Positions 25,776 to 34,174 of a DNA stretch of 64,000 nucleotides are shown piece after piece. Under the pieces are notes generated by a model that saw only the letters and a list, made by a program, of their open reading frames with translations, searched no databases and was not told where the DNA came from. Position 1 is the stretch's first letter. Each line of letters starts with the position of its first letter. This DNA comes from Streptomyces curacoi (GTDB lineage Bacteria; Actinomycetota; Actinomycetes; Streptomycetales; Streptomycetaceae). The position numbers and the translations under genes were made by a program. The stretch lies in the NCBI RefSeq assembly GCF_001513975.1, contig NZ_KQ947985.1:1-64000 (forward strand), written 5' to 3'.

Positions 25776-26909
25776 TCAAGGCAGCAAGTGAGCGTTCGGT
25801 GCCTTGGCCTGGGTCTCGTACTCGGGCAGGACCAGGACGTCCACCCCCGCCGCCGCCAGCAGCCCGCTCCCGTCGGCCCCCGCCACGAACGTGTCCGGCT
25901 CTCGCCATGCCGTCACCACCCGCCGCACCCCCGCTTCGAGGATCAGCCGTGCGCAGGGCACCGGGCGGGAGGCCCGGTGGGTGCATGGCTCCAGGCTGGT
26001 GTACACGGTCGCGGAGGCCAGCCTGGGGTCGCCGGGCGCCAGCTTCGCGAGCGCCGCCTCCTCCGCGTGCACCACCGGGTCGTCGCCCTCGCGGGAGTGC
26101 CCGCGGGCCAGTTCCGTCCCGTCGGCCGCGACGACCACCGCGCCGACGCTGAACGCCGTCCGCGACGGTGGGCACTGGGCGGCCAGTTCGCACGCCAGCG
26201 CCAGCCAGTGGCGGTCGGCGGCGGAGGGGAGGGTGCCCGTTCCGGGGGCGGTGGGCTGGTAGCGCATCAGCACGACGTCCTCGATCCGGCGCGTCTCCAG
26301 CAGGCGCAGCCGTCCCTCCTGATACCCGCCCGGGCCGAACAGCCGGGGCGCGTCCGGGTCCCCCACGAACAGCGGCGCCAGCACCAGCTGCAACTCGTCG
26401 GCCAGCCCCTGCTGGAGCAGCTGCGTGTGGATCGTGCCGCCGCCCTCGACCATCAGCCGGTCGACGCCGCGCACCTCGTGCAGATGCCGCAGCAGGTCCC
26501 GCCAGTCCAGCTCCGCGCCCAGCGCGACCACGTCCGCCGCGACCGGCGTCCGCCGCAGCCGCTCCGCGCCCTTGTCCGTCGTGCAGACGAGCTTCTCGCC
26601 GCCCGTGTGCCAGAAGTTCGCCGTGGGGTCCAGCTCGCCCGAGGCGCTGACCGTGACCTTCAGGGGGTACTCCGGCTTGCCCGCCGCCACCCGCGCCGCG
26701 CGCCGCTCGGCCGAGTTCACGAGCAGCCGTGGGTTGTCGGCCCGGATCGTGCCGGCGCCGATCAGGATCGCGTCCACGGACGCCCGTACCTCGTCGACCC
26801 GGTCGAAGTCGGCCGGGCTGGAGAGGAGCAGGCGCTCGGGGGTGGTGTCGTCGAGGTAACCGTCGAGCGAGACCGCGGCGGACAGCAGGACATAGGGGTA
26901 CGACGGCAT
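25776..26909 (-). CDS. RibD-like bifunctional protein with reversed domain order (reductase then deaminase)
   Basis: A 377-residue fusion. The N-terminal half (about 1-215; VLLSAAVSLDGYLDD, ILIGAGTIRADNPRLL, VEGGGTIHTQLLQQGLADEL) is a RibD-C/DHFR-like pyrimidine reductase. The C-terminal half (about 235-375) is a zinc cytidine-type deaminase with HAEEAAL and EPCTHRASRPVPC. Canonical RibD has the deaminase first, so the order is swapped. Both activities act on the pyrimidine made by GTP cyclohydrolase II, whose gene (27,601) is nearby. ATG 26909 follows CCGGAGCGCG. The divergent MarR gene and shared operators indicate coregulation. Confidence 0.82.
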   Translation of the reverse strand: MPSYPYVLLSAAVSLDGYLDDTTPERLLLSSPADFDRVDEVRASVDAILIGAGTIRADNPRLLVNSAERRAARVAAGKPEYPLKVTVSASGELDPTANFWHTGGEKLVCTTDKGAERLRRTPVAADVVALGAELDWRDLLRHLHEVRGVDRLMVEGGGTIHTQLLQQGLADELQLVLAPLFVGDPDAPRLFGPGGYQEGRLRLLETRRIEDVVLMRYQPTAPGTGTLPSAADRHWLALACELAAQCPPSRTAFSVGAVVVAADGTELARGHSREGDDPVVHAEEAALAKLAPGDPRLASATVYTSLEPCTHRASRPVPCARLILEAGVRRVVTAWREPDTFVAGADGSGLLAAAGVDVLVLPEYETQAKAPNAHLLP

Positions 26910-26938
26910 CGGCGCGCTCCGGCTCGGCAATCTCGGTC

Positions 26939-26967
26939 TTGGTTCAACTTTGAAACAAACCTACACT
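26939..26967 (+). promoter_or_regulatory. Leaderless marR promoter overlapping an operator-like dyad
   Basis: TTGGTT (26,939-26,944), a 17-base spacer and TACACT (26,962-26,967) form a promoter whose start would be at or near the ATG at 26,974. The spacer contains TTCAACTTTGAA, related to the dyads at the ribA promoter. Binding there would block both divergent genes. Confidence 0.5.
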
Positions 26968-26973
26968 GGTCGC

Positions 26974-27489
26974 ATGACGACTCGCTGGCTCACTCCGGAG
27001 GAGCAGCGCGCCTGGCGCGCCTACATCGCCTCCGTCGCCCTCGTGGAGGACGCACTGGACCGGCAGCTCCAGCAGGAAGCCGGCATGCCCCACCTGTATT
27101 ACTCCATCCTGGCCTCCCTCTCCGAGGCCCCGGAGCGCCGGTTGCGCATGACCGACCTCGCGGAGCGGCTGAAGATCACCCGCAGCCGGCTGACGTACGC
27201 CGTGACGCGGCTGGAGAAGGACGGTCTGGTGCGGCGCGAGGACTGCCGCTGGGACAAGCGGGGCAGCATCGCGACCCTCACCGACGAGGGGATGCGGGTC
27301 CTGGAGCGCGCGGCACCGGGTCATGTGGAGACCGTACGGGCGCTGCTCTTCGACCGGCTGACCCCGGAGCAGGTCGGGCAGCTGGAGGAGATCTTCACGG
27401 CGGTCGGCGAGGGGTTCCAGGGGGACAGCGCGCACGCCACGCCGGAGGACGTGCCCTGGCGGCGGCGCTCCCCCAAGTCCTGCTCGTGA
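26974..27489 (+). CDS. MarR-family regulator of the riboflavin-type locus
   Basis: A 171-residue winged-helix protein. Visible elements: YYSILASLSEAPERRLRMTD leading into LAERLKITRSRLTYAVTRLEKDGLVRRE (HTH plus wing), then DKRGSIATLTDEGMRVLE, typical of MarR. It lies between the RibD-like gene (divergent) and ribA (same strand). TTCAA-TGAA dyads lie at both promoters, so it probably represses the locus and itself. The ligand may be a flavin or pathway intermediate (inference). No ribosome site precedes ATG 26974, consistent with a leaderless transcript. Confidence 0.85.
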   Translation: MTTRWLTPEEQRAWRAYIASVALVEDALDRQLQQEAGMPHLYYSILASLSEAPERRLRMTDLAERLKITRSRLTYAVTRLEKDGLVRREDCRWDKRGSIATLTDEGMRVLERAAPGHVETVRALLFDRLTPEQVGQLEEIFTAVGEGFQGDSAHATPEDVPWRRRSPKSCS

Positions 27490-27507
27490 CCTGCGCGACA
27501 AACTTGT

Positions 27508-27570
27508 TGCTTCAAATTTAAAGCATGGGGTAGGGTCCTGAACCGAGGAACTGCTTCAAATCTGAAGCAG
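27508..27570 (+). promoter_or_regulatory. ribA promoter with two MarR-type operators
   Basis: TTGCTT (27,508-27,513), 17 bases, TAGGGT (27,531-27,536) is a plausible promoter. One dyad, GCTTCAAATTTAAAGC (27,509-27,524), lies over the -35 and spacer; a second, CTGCTTCAAATCTGAAGCAG (27,551-27,570) with 8-bp perfect arms, lies after the start site. Their shared TTCAAA core matches the dyad in front of marR. Confidence 0.65.
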
Positions 27571-27600
27571 ATGGCCACGTACGGAACCCGGAGAACCCGC

Positions 27601-28245
27601 ATGCCCGACTTCACCGCCGCCGCCACCCAGCGCGCCCGTGTCCGGGTCCCGCTGCGCTTCCACGACGGCTACCGCGCCGACGCCGAACTCGTCACCTTCC
27701 ACGGCCTGGCGGACGGCCGGGAGCACGTGGCCGCCGTCCTCGGCGACCCGGCCCCCGGCACCACCCCACTGGTCCGGCTGCACTCCGAGTGCCTGACCGG
27801 CGACGTCTTCGGCTCGGCCCGCTGCGACTGCGGCCCCCAGCTGCGCGAGGCCGTCGAGCGCATCGCCGAGCGCGGCGGCGTACTGCTGTACCTCCGCCAG
27901 GAGGGCCGGGGCATCGGCCTCTACAACAAGCTCGACGCGTACGCCCTCCAGGACCAGGGCCTGGACACCTACGCCGCGAACGCCGCCCTCGGCCTCCCGG
28001 AGGACGCCCGCGACTACACGGCGGCCGCCCAGATGCTCACCGCCCTCGGCGTCGGCGAGGTGGACCTGCTCTCCAACAACCCGGACAAGGCGGGCCAGTT
28101 GCGCGCCCTCGGCATCGAGGTCCGTGACCGCGTCCCCACCGGCGTCTTCGCCACCCCGGACAACGTCCGCTATCTGCGCGCCAAGGTCCTGCAGACCCAG
28201 CACACGCTGCCCCTGGGCGACCTCGCGGAACTCGGCGTCGGCTGA
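27601..28245 (+). CDS. ribA: GTP cyclohydrolase II
   Basis: A 214-residue zinc enzyme converting GTP to 2,5-diamino-6-ribosylamino-pyrimidinone phosphate, formate and pyrophosphate. Zinc ligands are in HSECLTGDVFGSARCDCG, followed by the signature LRQEGRGIGLYNKLDAYALQ and the C-terminal LLSNNPDKAGQL. The Tyr in DAYALQ is kept; its replacement by Met in some Streptomyces paralogues changes the product, so this copy looks canonical. ATG 27601 follows CGGAGAACC; an ATG at 27571 overlaps the second operator. It is a stand-alone protein without a RibB domain. Promoter dyads suggest MarR control with the divergent RibD-like gene. Confidence 0.92.
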   Translation: MPDFTAAATQRARVRVPLRFHDGYRADAELVTFHGLADGREHVAAVLGDPAPGTTPLVRLHSECLTGDVFGSARCDCGPQLREAVERIAERGGVLLYLRQEGRGIGLYNKLDAYALQDQGLDTYAANAALGLPEDARDYTAAAQMLTALGVGEVDLLSNNPDKAGQLRALGIEVRDRVPTGVFATPDNVRYLRAKVLQTQHTLPLGDLAELGVG

Positions 28246-28262
28246 CCGTACGGCAACGGGAA

Positions 28263-28294
28263 GGGGCGGGTGTCCGGCATCGGACACCCGCCCC
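28263..28294. terminator. Hairpin terminator between ribA and the subtilase gene
   Basis: Perfect 14-bp arms GGGGCGGGTGTCCG and CGGACACCCGCCCC with a GCAT tetraloop, between two convergent genes, so it likely serves both. No T-run. Confidence 0.8.
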
Positions 28295-28343
28295 TCACTC
28301 GTGCGATCACTCGCGCGAGACGGCTACAGCAGCCGTACGGCGA

Positions 28344-31300
28344 CTACGGCGTGACCTTCTGGATCGTCACCCCGCCCACACCCGCGGTCGTGCCGCGCGT
28401 GTTCACCAGCCGTACCTCGCCGAAGAGCTGCCGGCCCTCGGGCACCGCCCGCGCGACGGTGACGTTCGCCGACACCTTCGCCGAGTCGCCCGTGCCGAGC
28501 TTCACCGGCGCCGAGCCGTCGACCGTGACCGAGCCGAGCGAGGACGAGAAGAACGCGTCCCGGTAGTCGAACGCGGTCGAGCCGGACGGCACCTCGAAGC
28601 CAACCACCTCGACGGTGTACGTACCGGCGGCCGGGTCGGCGATGGAGACGGACTCCTCGGAGTCGCCGTCCGCGGACTGGCCGACCAGGTCGCCCTTGGC
28701 GTCGTACACGCTCAGGTCGAGGTCGGAGCCCAGGTCGGAGACCTTGCCGATGGCCACGTCCAGCGACGTGGTGCCCTCGGGCACCTCGATCGTGCTGGTC
28801 TGCGTCGCACCGTCGGCGATGGTCGGCCGCGCGGTCCTGGACGAGCCGAGCGCGCCGCCCTTGAGGCTGCCCCCGACGGCCTCCAGCTTGTTGGTCACCG
28901 TCCAGGAGGCGGCGACCGGGGTGCCGACCTTGGCCTCCGGCACGGTCACGGACTCGGGGTCGAAGGACGCGCCGTACACGGTGGCGTTCAGCTTGTACGG
29001 GTTGTCCAGCAGGGCCGACGTACGGCGCGAGTCGACCTCGATCTCCCAGACGCCGGGCAGTGGGTCCTCGTACCGGGCGATGTCCGTGGTGTTCGGGTCG
29101 TCGTCGGCGACCTGGGTGCCGTACGGGCTGATCGCGCTGAACAGCGTCCGGCTGCCCTCCTTCAGCCCGCCCAGCGTGACCTGGAGCGACTTCGCGCCCT
29201 CGGGGACGGTCACGAAGTAGGACCTGAAGTTGTTGCGCTGCACCGAGCCCGAGGCGGTGAAGGTGTGCTGCACCGGCGTGGAGACCACGACGGTGTTGAG
29301 GATCTGCTTGTCGACGCCCACGGTCCGCGGGTCGTCGGCGACCAGGATCGCGCTCTTGATGCCCGCGCGCTTGGGCGCGGCCTGCACCTTGACGGTCACC
29401 GCCTTGTTCAGCGGCAGGTCGACGACCCTCGGGCCGGCGATCGAGAAGGTGCGGGCCTTGTTGTTCACCAGGCGCAGGGTGTGCGGGAGCGAGCCGGCGG
29501 GGCCGGACGTACGGGTGATGGTGACGTCGTACGTCTTCTTCTGCCCGGCCTTCAGGCCGCCCTCGCGGTCGTAGACGCCGGTGCCGAAGCCCGGCGTCTT
29601 CAGCGCCTGGTCGAGCGCGGTGTCGACCGGGGCCTTGACGGCGTAGTCGTGGGCGGTGGCGCCTGCCTTGATCGCCTTCCAGGCGTCGACGATGTCGATG
29701 AGGCCGGCACCCTCCTCGTACGCCTGAAGCCCCTTGATGTGCTTGGCGGTCGAGGTGAGGGCGGTGCGCAGCTTCTCCGGCGTCAGCTTGACGCCCTGCT
29801 GCTCGGCGGCGCTCAGCAGCAGCGCGCTCGCGCCCGCCGTCTGCGGGGACGCCATCGACGTGCCGTTGTACATGGCGTAGCCGGCCGGCAGCTTCCAGCC
29901 CGCCTCGGCGATGGGCGCGCCGGGCATCCAGGCCGGGATCGGGCTGACCGCGGAGCCGGGGGCGACGACGGTCGGGGTGAAGCCGCCGTCCTCACGGGGG
30001 CCGCGCGAGGAGAAGTTGAACAGCTGGTACCTGTTCTTCACGCCGGTGCCGTAGTTGGCGGCGAAGGTCTCCTTGGAGACGCCCGCGCCGACCGAGATGA
30101 CCTTGTCGGCGAGGCCGGGGTCGCCGATGGTGTTGGCGCCGGGGCCGGAGTTGCCGCCGGAGATCACGAGCTGCACGCCGTAGGTGTCGATCAGGCGGGT
30201 GTACAGCTCGGCGCGGGCGTTGTTGCCGTCGTTCAGCGGCGGCAGGCCGCCGATGGACATGTTGACGACGTCGACGCCGCGGTTGACGACGAGGTCGATC
30301 ATGCCCTCGGTCATCGCGACGCTGGAGCAGCCGGGGCCGAAGACGCAGGCCCGGGACGACACGATCGTCGCGCCGGGGGCGGCGCCGTTCATGTGCTTGC
30401 TGCCGAGCATGCCGTGCGCGGCGGTGATGCCGGCCACGTGGGTGCCGTGCGAGCCGGCGGTGAGGCCGATGTTGACGAAGTCGGCCTTCTTGCCGGCCCA
30501 GTCGCCGCCCAGCGGGTCCATCGGGACGTCCTTGCGGATCTCCACGACGAAGTCCTGGCTCTCGGGGATGTCCGTGGCCGGGTCGTCGGTGCCGAAGTGG
30601 CCGACCTGGTGGCCGTCCTTGTACGGCTTCATCGGGGTGTCGTCGGTGAAGTCGCCGTTGTCGTCGACGTCGACGGTGACCGTGCCGGCGGTGGGGTCGT
30701 AGAGGACGCCCCAGTCGTCGGTGGTGTCGCCGTCGCGGTTGACGTCACCGTCGGCGTCGCCGTCCGTGACCTTGCCCTGGTTGGTGACGGCCTCGCGGAA
30801 GGTGCTGATCCGGTACGAGCCCTCGGGGGCCTTCCAGCTCTTGCCGCCGTAGGTGAAGGACGACCCGGAGACGGAGGTGGTCATCGGCCGCCAGGTGCCG
30901 TCGCCGTCGACGATCGGGTCCGTGGCGGTCACCCAGTCGACGATCTTGCGCTCACCGGTCGTCGTCTTCTGCAACGACGGGCTCGCGAGGTCGACGCCGG
31001 TGTCGAGGACACCGATGGTCACGCCGCGGCCGTCGGCCTTGGGGTTCTTCTTCACGAAGTCGACGGCGCCCGTCTCGAAGGACGGGTTGTACGGGTTCTT
31101 CGCGGGGGTGTTCTCGTCCGGGCCGGGGTAAGTGGCCGCGGAGGCGCTGGTCTTGCTGCCGCTGTCGAGGCTCGGCTCCTCCAGGGGTATCTCGTTGCGC
31201 AGGTCGATGGCCTGCACGGAGGAGAGCTTCGCGGCGGCGGCGATGGCCGAGTCCGCCTTGCCGGTCGGCACGGTGGCCCGTACGTAGCCGAGCTTGTCGT

Positions 31301-31625
31301 AGGTACGGCCCACGGAGCCGCCCTTGATCGCGTCCAGCTCCTCGGCGACCTTCTCGGTCTGCCCGGGGGCCGTGGCGATCATCATCGTGACGGTCTTGTC
31401 GCGCTGTGCCTTGGCCTCCGCGAGGAGGTCGGCGTCGTCCGAACCGAGCTTGTCGTGCGCGGACTTGACGCCGGGGTCGGCCGCGGTGGCGGTGGAGCCG
31501 TCCGCGGCGAGGGCGAGGGGTATGGGCCCGGCCGCGGAGAGCGCGGCGACGAGGCCGGCGGCCACGGCGATACGGGCGACGCGTGTCGCGCCCGGTATCG
31601 GGGCCGGGTGGGGGGTGGTGGGCAT
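28344..31625 (-). CDS. Large secreted S8-family (subtilisin-like) serine protease
   Basis: A 1093-residue precursor. A signal peptide is visible (RVARIAVAAGLVAALSAAGP, cleavage near ALA-AD), then a prodomain, then the S8 domain with Asp (VTIGVLDTGVDL), His (GSHGTHVAGITAAHG) and Ser (MYNGTSMASPQTAGASALLL). The oxyanion Asn is in LVISGGNSGPGANT. A large acidic, Asp/Gly-rich insertion lies between Asp and His. The C-terminal ~450 residues are beta-rich, including pre-peptidase-like segments (FRSYFVTVPEGAKSLQVTL). It is probably a nutrient-scavenging extracellular protease. ATG 31625 follows AGGGATCACC. Monocistronic, ended by the hairpin at 28,263. Confidence 0.92.
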   Translation of the reverse strand: MPTTPHPAPIPGATRVARIAVAAGLVAALSAAGPIPLALAADGSTATAADPGVKSAHDKLGSDDADLLAEAKAQRDKTVTMMIATAPGQTEKVAEELDAIKGGSVGRTYDKLGYVRATVPTGKADSAIAAAAKLSSVQAIDLRNEIPLEEPSLDSGSKTSASAATYPGPDENTPAKNPYNPSFETGAVDFVKKNPKADGRGVTIGVLDTGVDLASPSLQKTTTGERKIVDWVTATDPIVDGDGTWRPMTTSVSGSSFTYGGKSWKAPEGSYRISTFREAVTNQGKVTDGDADGDVNRDGDTTDDWGVLYDPTAGTVTVDVDDNGDFTDDTPMKPYKDGHQVGHFGTDDPATDIPESQDFVVEIRKDVPMDPLGGDWAGKKADFVNIGLTAGSHGTHVAGITAAHGMLGSKHMNGAAPGATIVSSRACVFGPGCSSVAMTEGMIDLVVNRGVDVVNMSIGGLPPLNDGNNARAELYTRLIDTYGVQLVISGGNSGPGANTIGDPGLADKVISVGAGVSKETFAANYGTGVKNRYQLFNFSSRGPREDGGFTPTVVAPGSAVSPIPAWMPGAPIAEAGWKLPAGYAMYNGTSMASPQTAGASALLLSAAEQQGVKLTPEKLRTALTSTAKHIKGLQAYEEGAGLIDIVDAWKAIKAGATAHDYAVKAPVDTALDQALKTPGFGTGVYDREGGLKAGQKKTYDVTITRTSGPAGSLPHTLRLVNNKARTFSIAGPRVVDLPLNKAVTVKVQAAPKRAGIKSAILVADDPRTVGVDKQILNTVVVSTPVQHTFTASGSVQRNNFRSYFVTVPEGAKSLQVTLGGLKEGSRTLFSAISPYGTQVADDDPNTTDIARYEDPLPGVWEIEVDSRRTSALLDNPYKLNATVYGASFDPESVTVPEAKVGTPVAASWTVTNKLEAVGGSLKGGALGSSRTARPTIADGATQTSTIEVPEGTTSLDVAIGKVSDLGSDLDLSVYDAKGDLVGQSADGDSEESVSIADPAAGTYTVEVVGFEVPSGSTAFDYRDAFFSSSLGSVTVDGSAPVKLGTGDSAKVSANVTVARAVPEGRQLFGEVRLVNTRGTTAGVGGVTIQKVTP

Positions 31626-32190
31626 GGTGATCCCTGGTCCTGAAGGAACGTAGGCACCGGCGGCCGTATCGAGCATCTTCGACCGCCGCGGTCCGGAATG
31701 TGATCCCAGATGATCGCCTAGCTTTCCTCAACGGACCGATTTCTGTTGATACTTCACGGACGCGAGATCGCCGACTGGCGGGAACTCGCCATACGCCACC
31801 GGGGATGTACCGGGCCAGTCTGTGACATTCCTGTGAGGTGAGGTGAGGTGAGGTGAGGCGAGGTGACCGGGCCGGGGACCGGGCCGGTGACCGACCGACC
31901 CCGCTCACGGTGGTCGCCCCCCGGCCGCCCCCACCGGGCCAATCCACCTCCCCGGCCTCCCAGTTCCGGCCGTCACACACTCTTGGCCCATTACTTCCCG
32001 GCGAATACCCCGAACAACTTCCGCAGCACCGCCGCCGAATTCTCACGACCTCCCGTACCGGGATGAATCGCGGTGACGTGTAACGCTCCTCCGGAGTGCG
32101 GCGCAGTTTTTGGCAAGGGCGCGCGAGTGCCCGCACGTCGCTCTTCCGTGCCGTCGAGGCGGTGCACACGTCAGTCAGATTGGGAACCCC
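31626..32190. repeat. Divergent intergenic region with a TGAGG pentamer array
   Basis: 565 bases between the subtilase and a small membrane protein gene. At 31,834-31,863 the pentamer TGAGG repeats five times and is followed by CGAGG, then by CCGGGCCGGGGACCGGGCCGG-like repeats. AT-richer DNA at 31,690-31,790 probably carries the protease promoter. No gene is recognised. Confidence 0.6.
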
Positions 32191-32556
32191 GTGAGTAACA
32201 CCGAACCCCGTTACGACAATCAGCAGTACGACCACAACCACCAGGGCCAGAGCCAGCCGTACAGAAGCCCCAGGGACGGCTCGGCCGCACGGCGAGCAGC
32301 CCTGACAGCCCACACCCTCGGCGACATCGCCGCCGTGTTCCTGGGCCTGTGGGTCCTGCTCTACCTGCTCGAAGCCAACCAGGCGAACGTGTTCGTCGAG
32401 TTTGTGAAAGACGTCGCCGACTGGCTGGCGTGGTGGTCGCAGGACATCTTCACGATGGACACGGAGGGCCTTCGCGTTCTGCTCAACTACGGCCTGCCCG
32501 CGGTGATTTATCTGCTGGTCGGGCACGGTATAGCAACGTGGATTCGGCGGCTCTGA
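32191..32556 (+). CDS. Small two-helix membrane protein, unknown function
   Basis: A 121-residue protein. The N-terminal ~45 residues are hydrophilic and Gln/Asn/Tyr/His-rich (YDNQQYDHNHQGQSQPY), followed by two hydrophobic helices (about 55-73, DIAAVFLGLWVLLYLLEA, and 102-118, YGLPAVIYLLVGHGIATWI) with an amphipathic Trp-rich segment between. I do not recognise the family. GTG 32191 is chosen because TGGGAA lies upstream and the residues before it look non-coding. The next gene, a kinase, is on the same strand but 334 bases away. Confidence 0.7.
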   Translation: MSNTEPRYDNQQYDHNHQGQSQPYRSPRDGSAARRAALTAHTLGDIAAVFLGLWVLLYLLEANQANVFVEFVKDVADWLAWWSQDIFTMDTEGLRVLLNYGLPAVIYLLVGHGIATWIRRL

Positions 32557-32890
32557 GTGGCGGCTCCGAGTCGATCCACCCCACGTCGATTCTGTGAAGA
32601 ATCCACGATGATTCGGCGGCGGATTTGAAACCGCATTTCGAGGGGTCCTGGGATTCGGTCGGCAATCCTGCGGAATTCGAGGAACGCCGGACCGGCCCGG
32701 GCGCCCGTCGGCCGAGGCACACCACCAGCAGGCAGCTGTCGGGGGGCAGGCCCCCGCCCGCCCGAGGGTGCTGTGACGTCGTGCGCTCCGAGTGCGCTGA
32801 AAGGTGGTACGGGTCGCCGCGTGCCCTGTGGGGCGCTCCCCGCACCGACGGGTACGGCGACGACAACAGGCGGGTACGGGGACGTGGTAC
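32557..32890. other. Intergenic region upstream of the kinase gene
   Basis: 334 bases with no gene. GCGGCTCYGAG is directly repeated at the very start, across the stop of the upstream gene, and GATTCGGCGG recurs at about 32,543 and 32,611. The AT-rich stretch 32,595-32,690 is the likely promoter zone for the kinase; I assign no boxes. Confidence 0.3.
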
Positions 32891-34174
32891 GTGGTGCTGG
32901 TAGCGGAGCGGTACTGGCTGGAGCAGCCCCTCGGCCGGGGTGCAATGGGCGAGGTGTGGCGCGCCCGGGACGAGTTGCTGGGCCGCATCGTGGCCGTCAA
33001 GCTGCTCCTCGCAGAGGCGGACGAGACGGCGACCCGGCGTTTCCGCCGCGAGGCGGAGATCGCCGCCCGGCTGAACCATCCCCATGTGGTGGCCCTGTAC
33101 GACGCCGGAGCCCACGAGGGCAGGCTCTTCCTGGCGATGGAGTTCGTCGACGGCGGCAGCCTGGCCGGACAGCTCGCGGTGCACGGTGTGCTGCCCCCTG
33201 AGCAGGTCGCCCGTATCGCGGCGCAGATCGCGACGGGTCTGTCCACCGCGCACCAGCAGGGCGTCATCCACCGGGACATCAAGCCCAGCAACCTGCTGCT
33301 GTCCACCGACGGCATGGCGAAGATCTCGGACTTCGGAATCGCGCGGATCGTCCACGAGACTTCGGCACCGCTGACCATGACCGGGCAGATCCTGGGCACC
33401 AGCTCCTACCTCGCTCCGGAGCGTGCCCTGGGACGCCCGGCCGGCCCCGCGTCCGACGTGTACTCCCTGGGCTGCGTGCTGTACGAGCTGCTCACCGGCC
33501 GGCCGCCCTTCCTCGCGGACACCGCCGCCGCCGTCGTGCACCAGCACGTCGATGCCCTCCCCACCCGGCCGGGCGAGCTGCGGCCCGGCCTGCCCGGCAG
33601 TTTCGAGGACTATCTGCTGCGCCTGCTGGCCAAGGAGCCCGGCCACCGGCCCACCGCCGAACGCGTCGCCGACTGGTTCACCGCCTGGCACACCGACCAG
33701 CACGCCCCCACGTCCGGGCCGCACATGGCGCAGCACGCCGCCGCGGCCACGCTGTCATCGCCCCCGCGGGCACGGCAGCACGCCCGACGGCGCACCACGC
33801 TGCTCCTCGGCACCGCCGGCGCCGTCCTCTTCGGCTCCTCCGTTCTGCTCGGCACCACCCTGGGCAGCCAAGCGGACGGCCAGCCGGGGGGTGCGGGCCC
33901 CTCCCCCACGCCCACCGCACCGACGACCACGCCCACCACGCCGACGACCACCCCCGGCGAGCCCTCAAGCCCGCGGCAGACCGGCGCGCCCACCACCTCG
34001 CCCACCACCGCACCACCGCCCGCTCATCGGACCAGCCCCACTCCGACGGCCCGCCCGACCAGCGCCACGCCGTCCGCGACGCCCACGGAGTCTGCGACCT
34101 CGCCGGAGTTTGCGACCACGCCCACGCAACCGGCCAAGAAGAAGGGCCCCAAGCGCAAGTCGACGGCCAGGTAG
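32891..34174 (+). CDS. Membrane Ser/Thr protein kinase (Hanks type) without PASTA repeats
   Basis: A 427-residue protein. The kinase domain spans about 10-265: P loop GRGAMGEVW, VAVKLL (Lys), catalytic HRDIKPSNLLL, DFGIAR (Mg) and GTSSYLAPERA (activation end). A single transmembrane helix (about 300-322, TTLLLGTAGAVLFGSSVLLG) is followed by a Pro/Thr/Ser-rich extracellular tail ending in a Lys/Arg cluster; there are no PASTA repeats. Start is GTG 32891 (or 32894), since upstream in-frame sequence is Arg-rich and unlike a kinase. The last ~50 codons overlap, antisense, the end of the stress-protein frame on the other strand. Confidence 0.88.
   Translation: MVLVAERYWLEQPLGRGAMGEVWRARDELLGRIVAVKLLLAEADETATRRFRREAEIAARLNHPHVVALYDAGAHEGRLFLAMEFVDGGSLAGQLAVHGVLPPEQVARIAAQIATGLSTAHQQGVIHRDIKPSNLLLSTDGMAKISDFGIARIVHETSAPLTMTGQILGTSSYLAPERALGRPAGPASDVYSLGCVLYELLTGRPPFLADTAAAVVHQHVDALPTRPGELRPGLPGSFEDYLLRLLAKEPGHRPTAERVADWFTAWHTDQHAPTSGPHMAQHAAAATLSSPPRARQHARRRTTLLLGTAGAVLFGSSVLLGTTLGSQADGQPGGAGPSPTPTAPTTTPTTPTTTPGEPSSPRQTGAPTTSPTTAPPPAHRTSPTPTARPTSATPSATPTESATSPEFATTPTQPAKKKGPKRKSTAR

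Noticed and set aside
29265-31643. A 792-codon plus-strand frame across the subtilase gene
   Set aside because: Antisense to an enzyme with an intact catalytic triad; composition only reflects GC3 bias.
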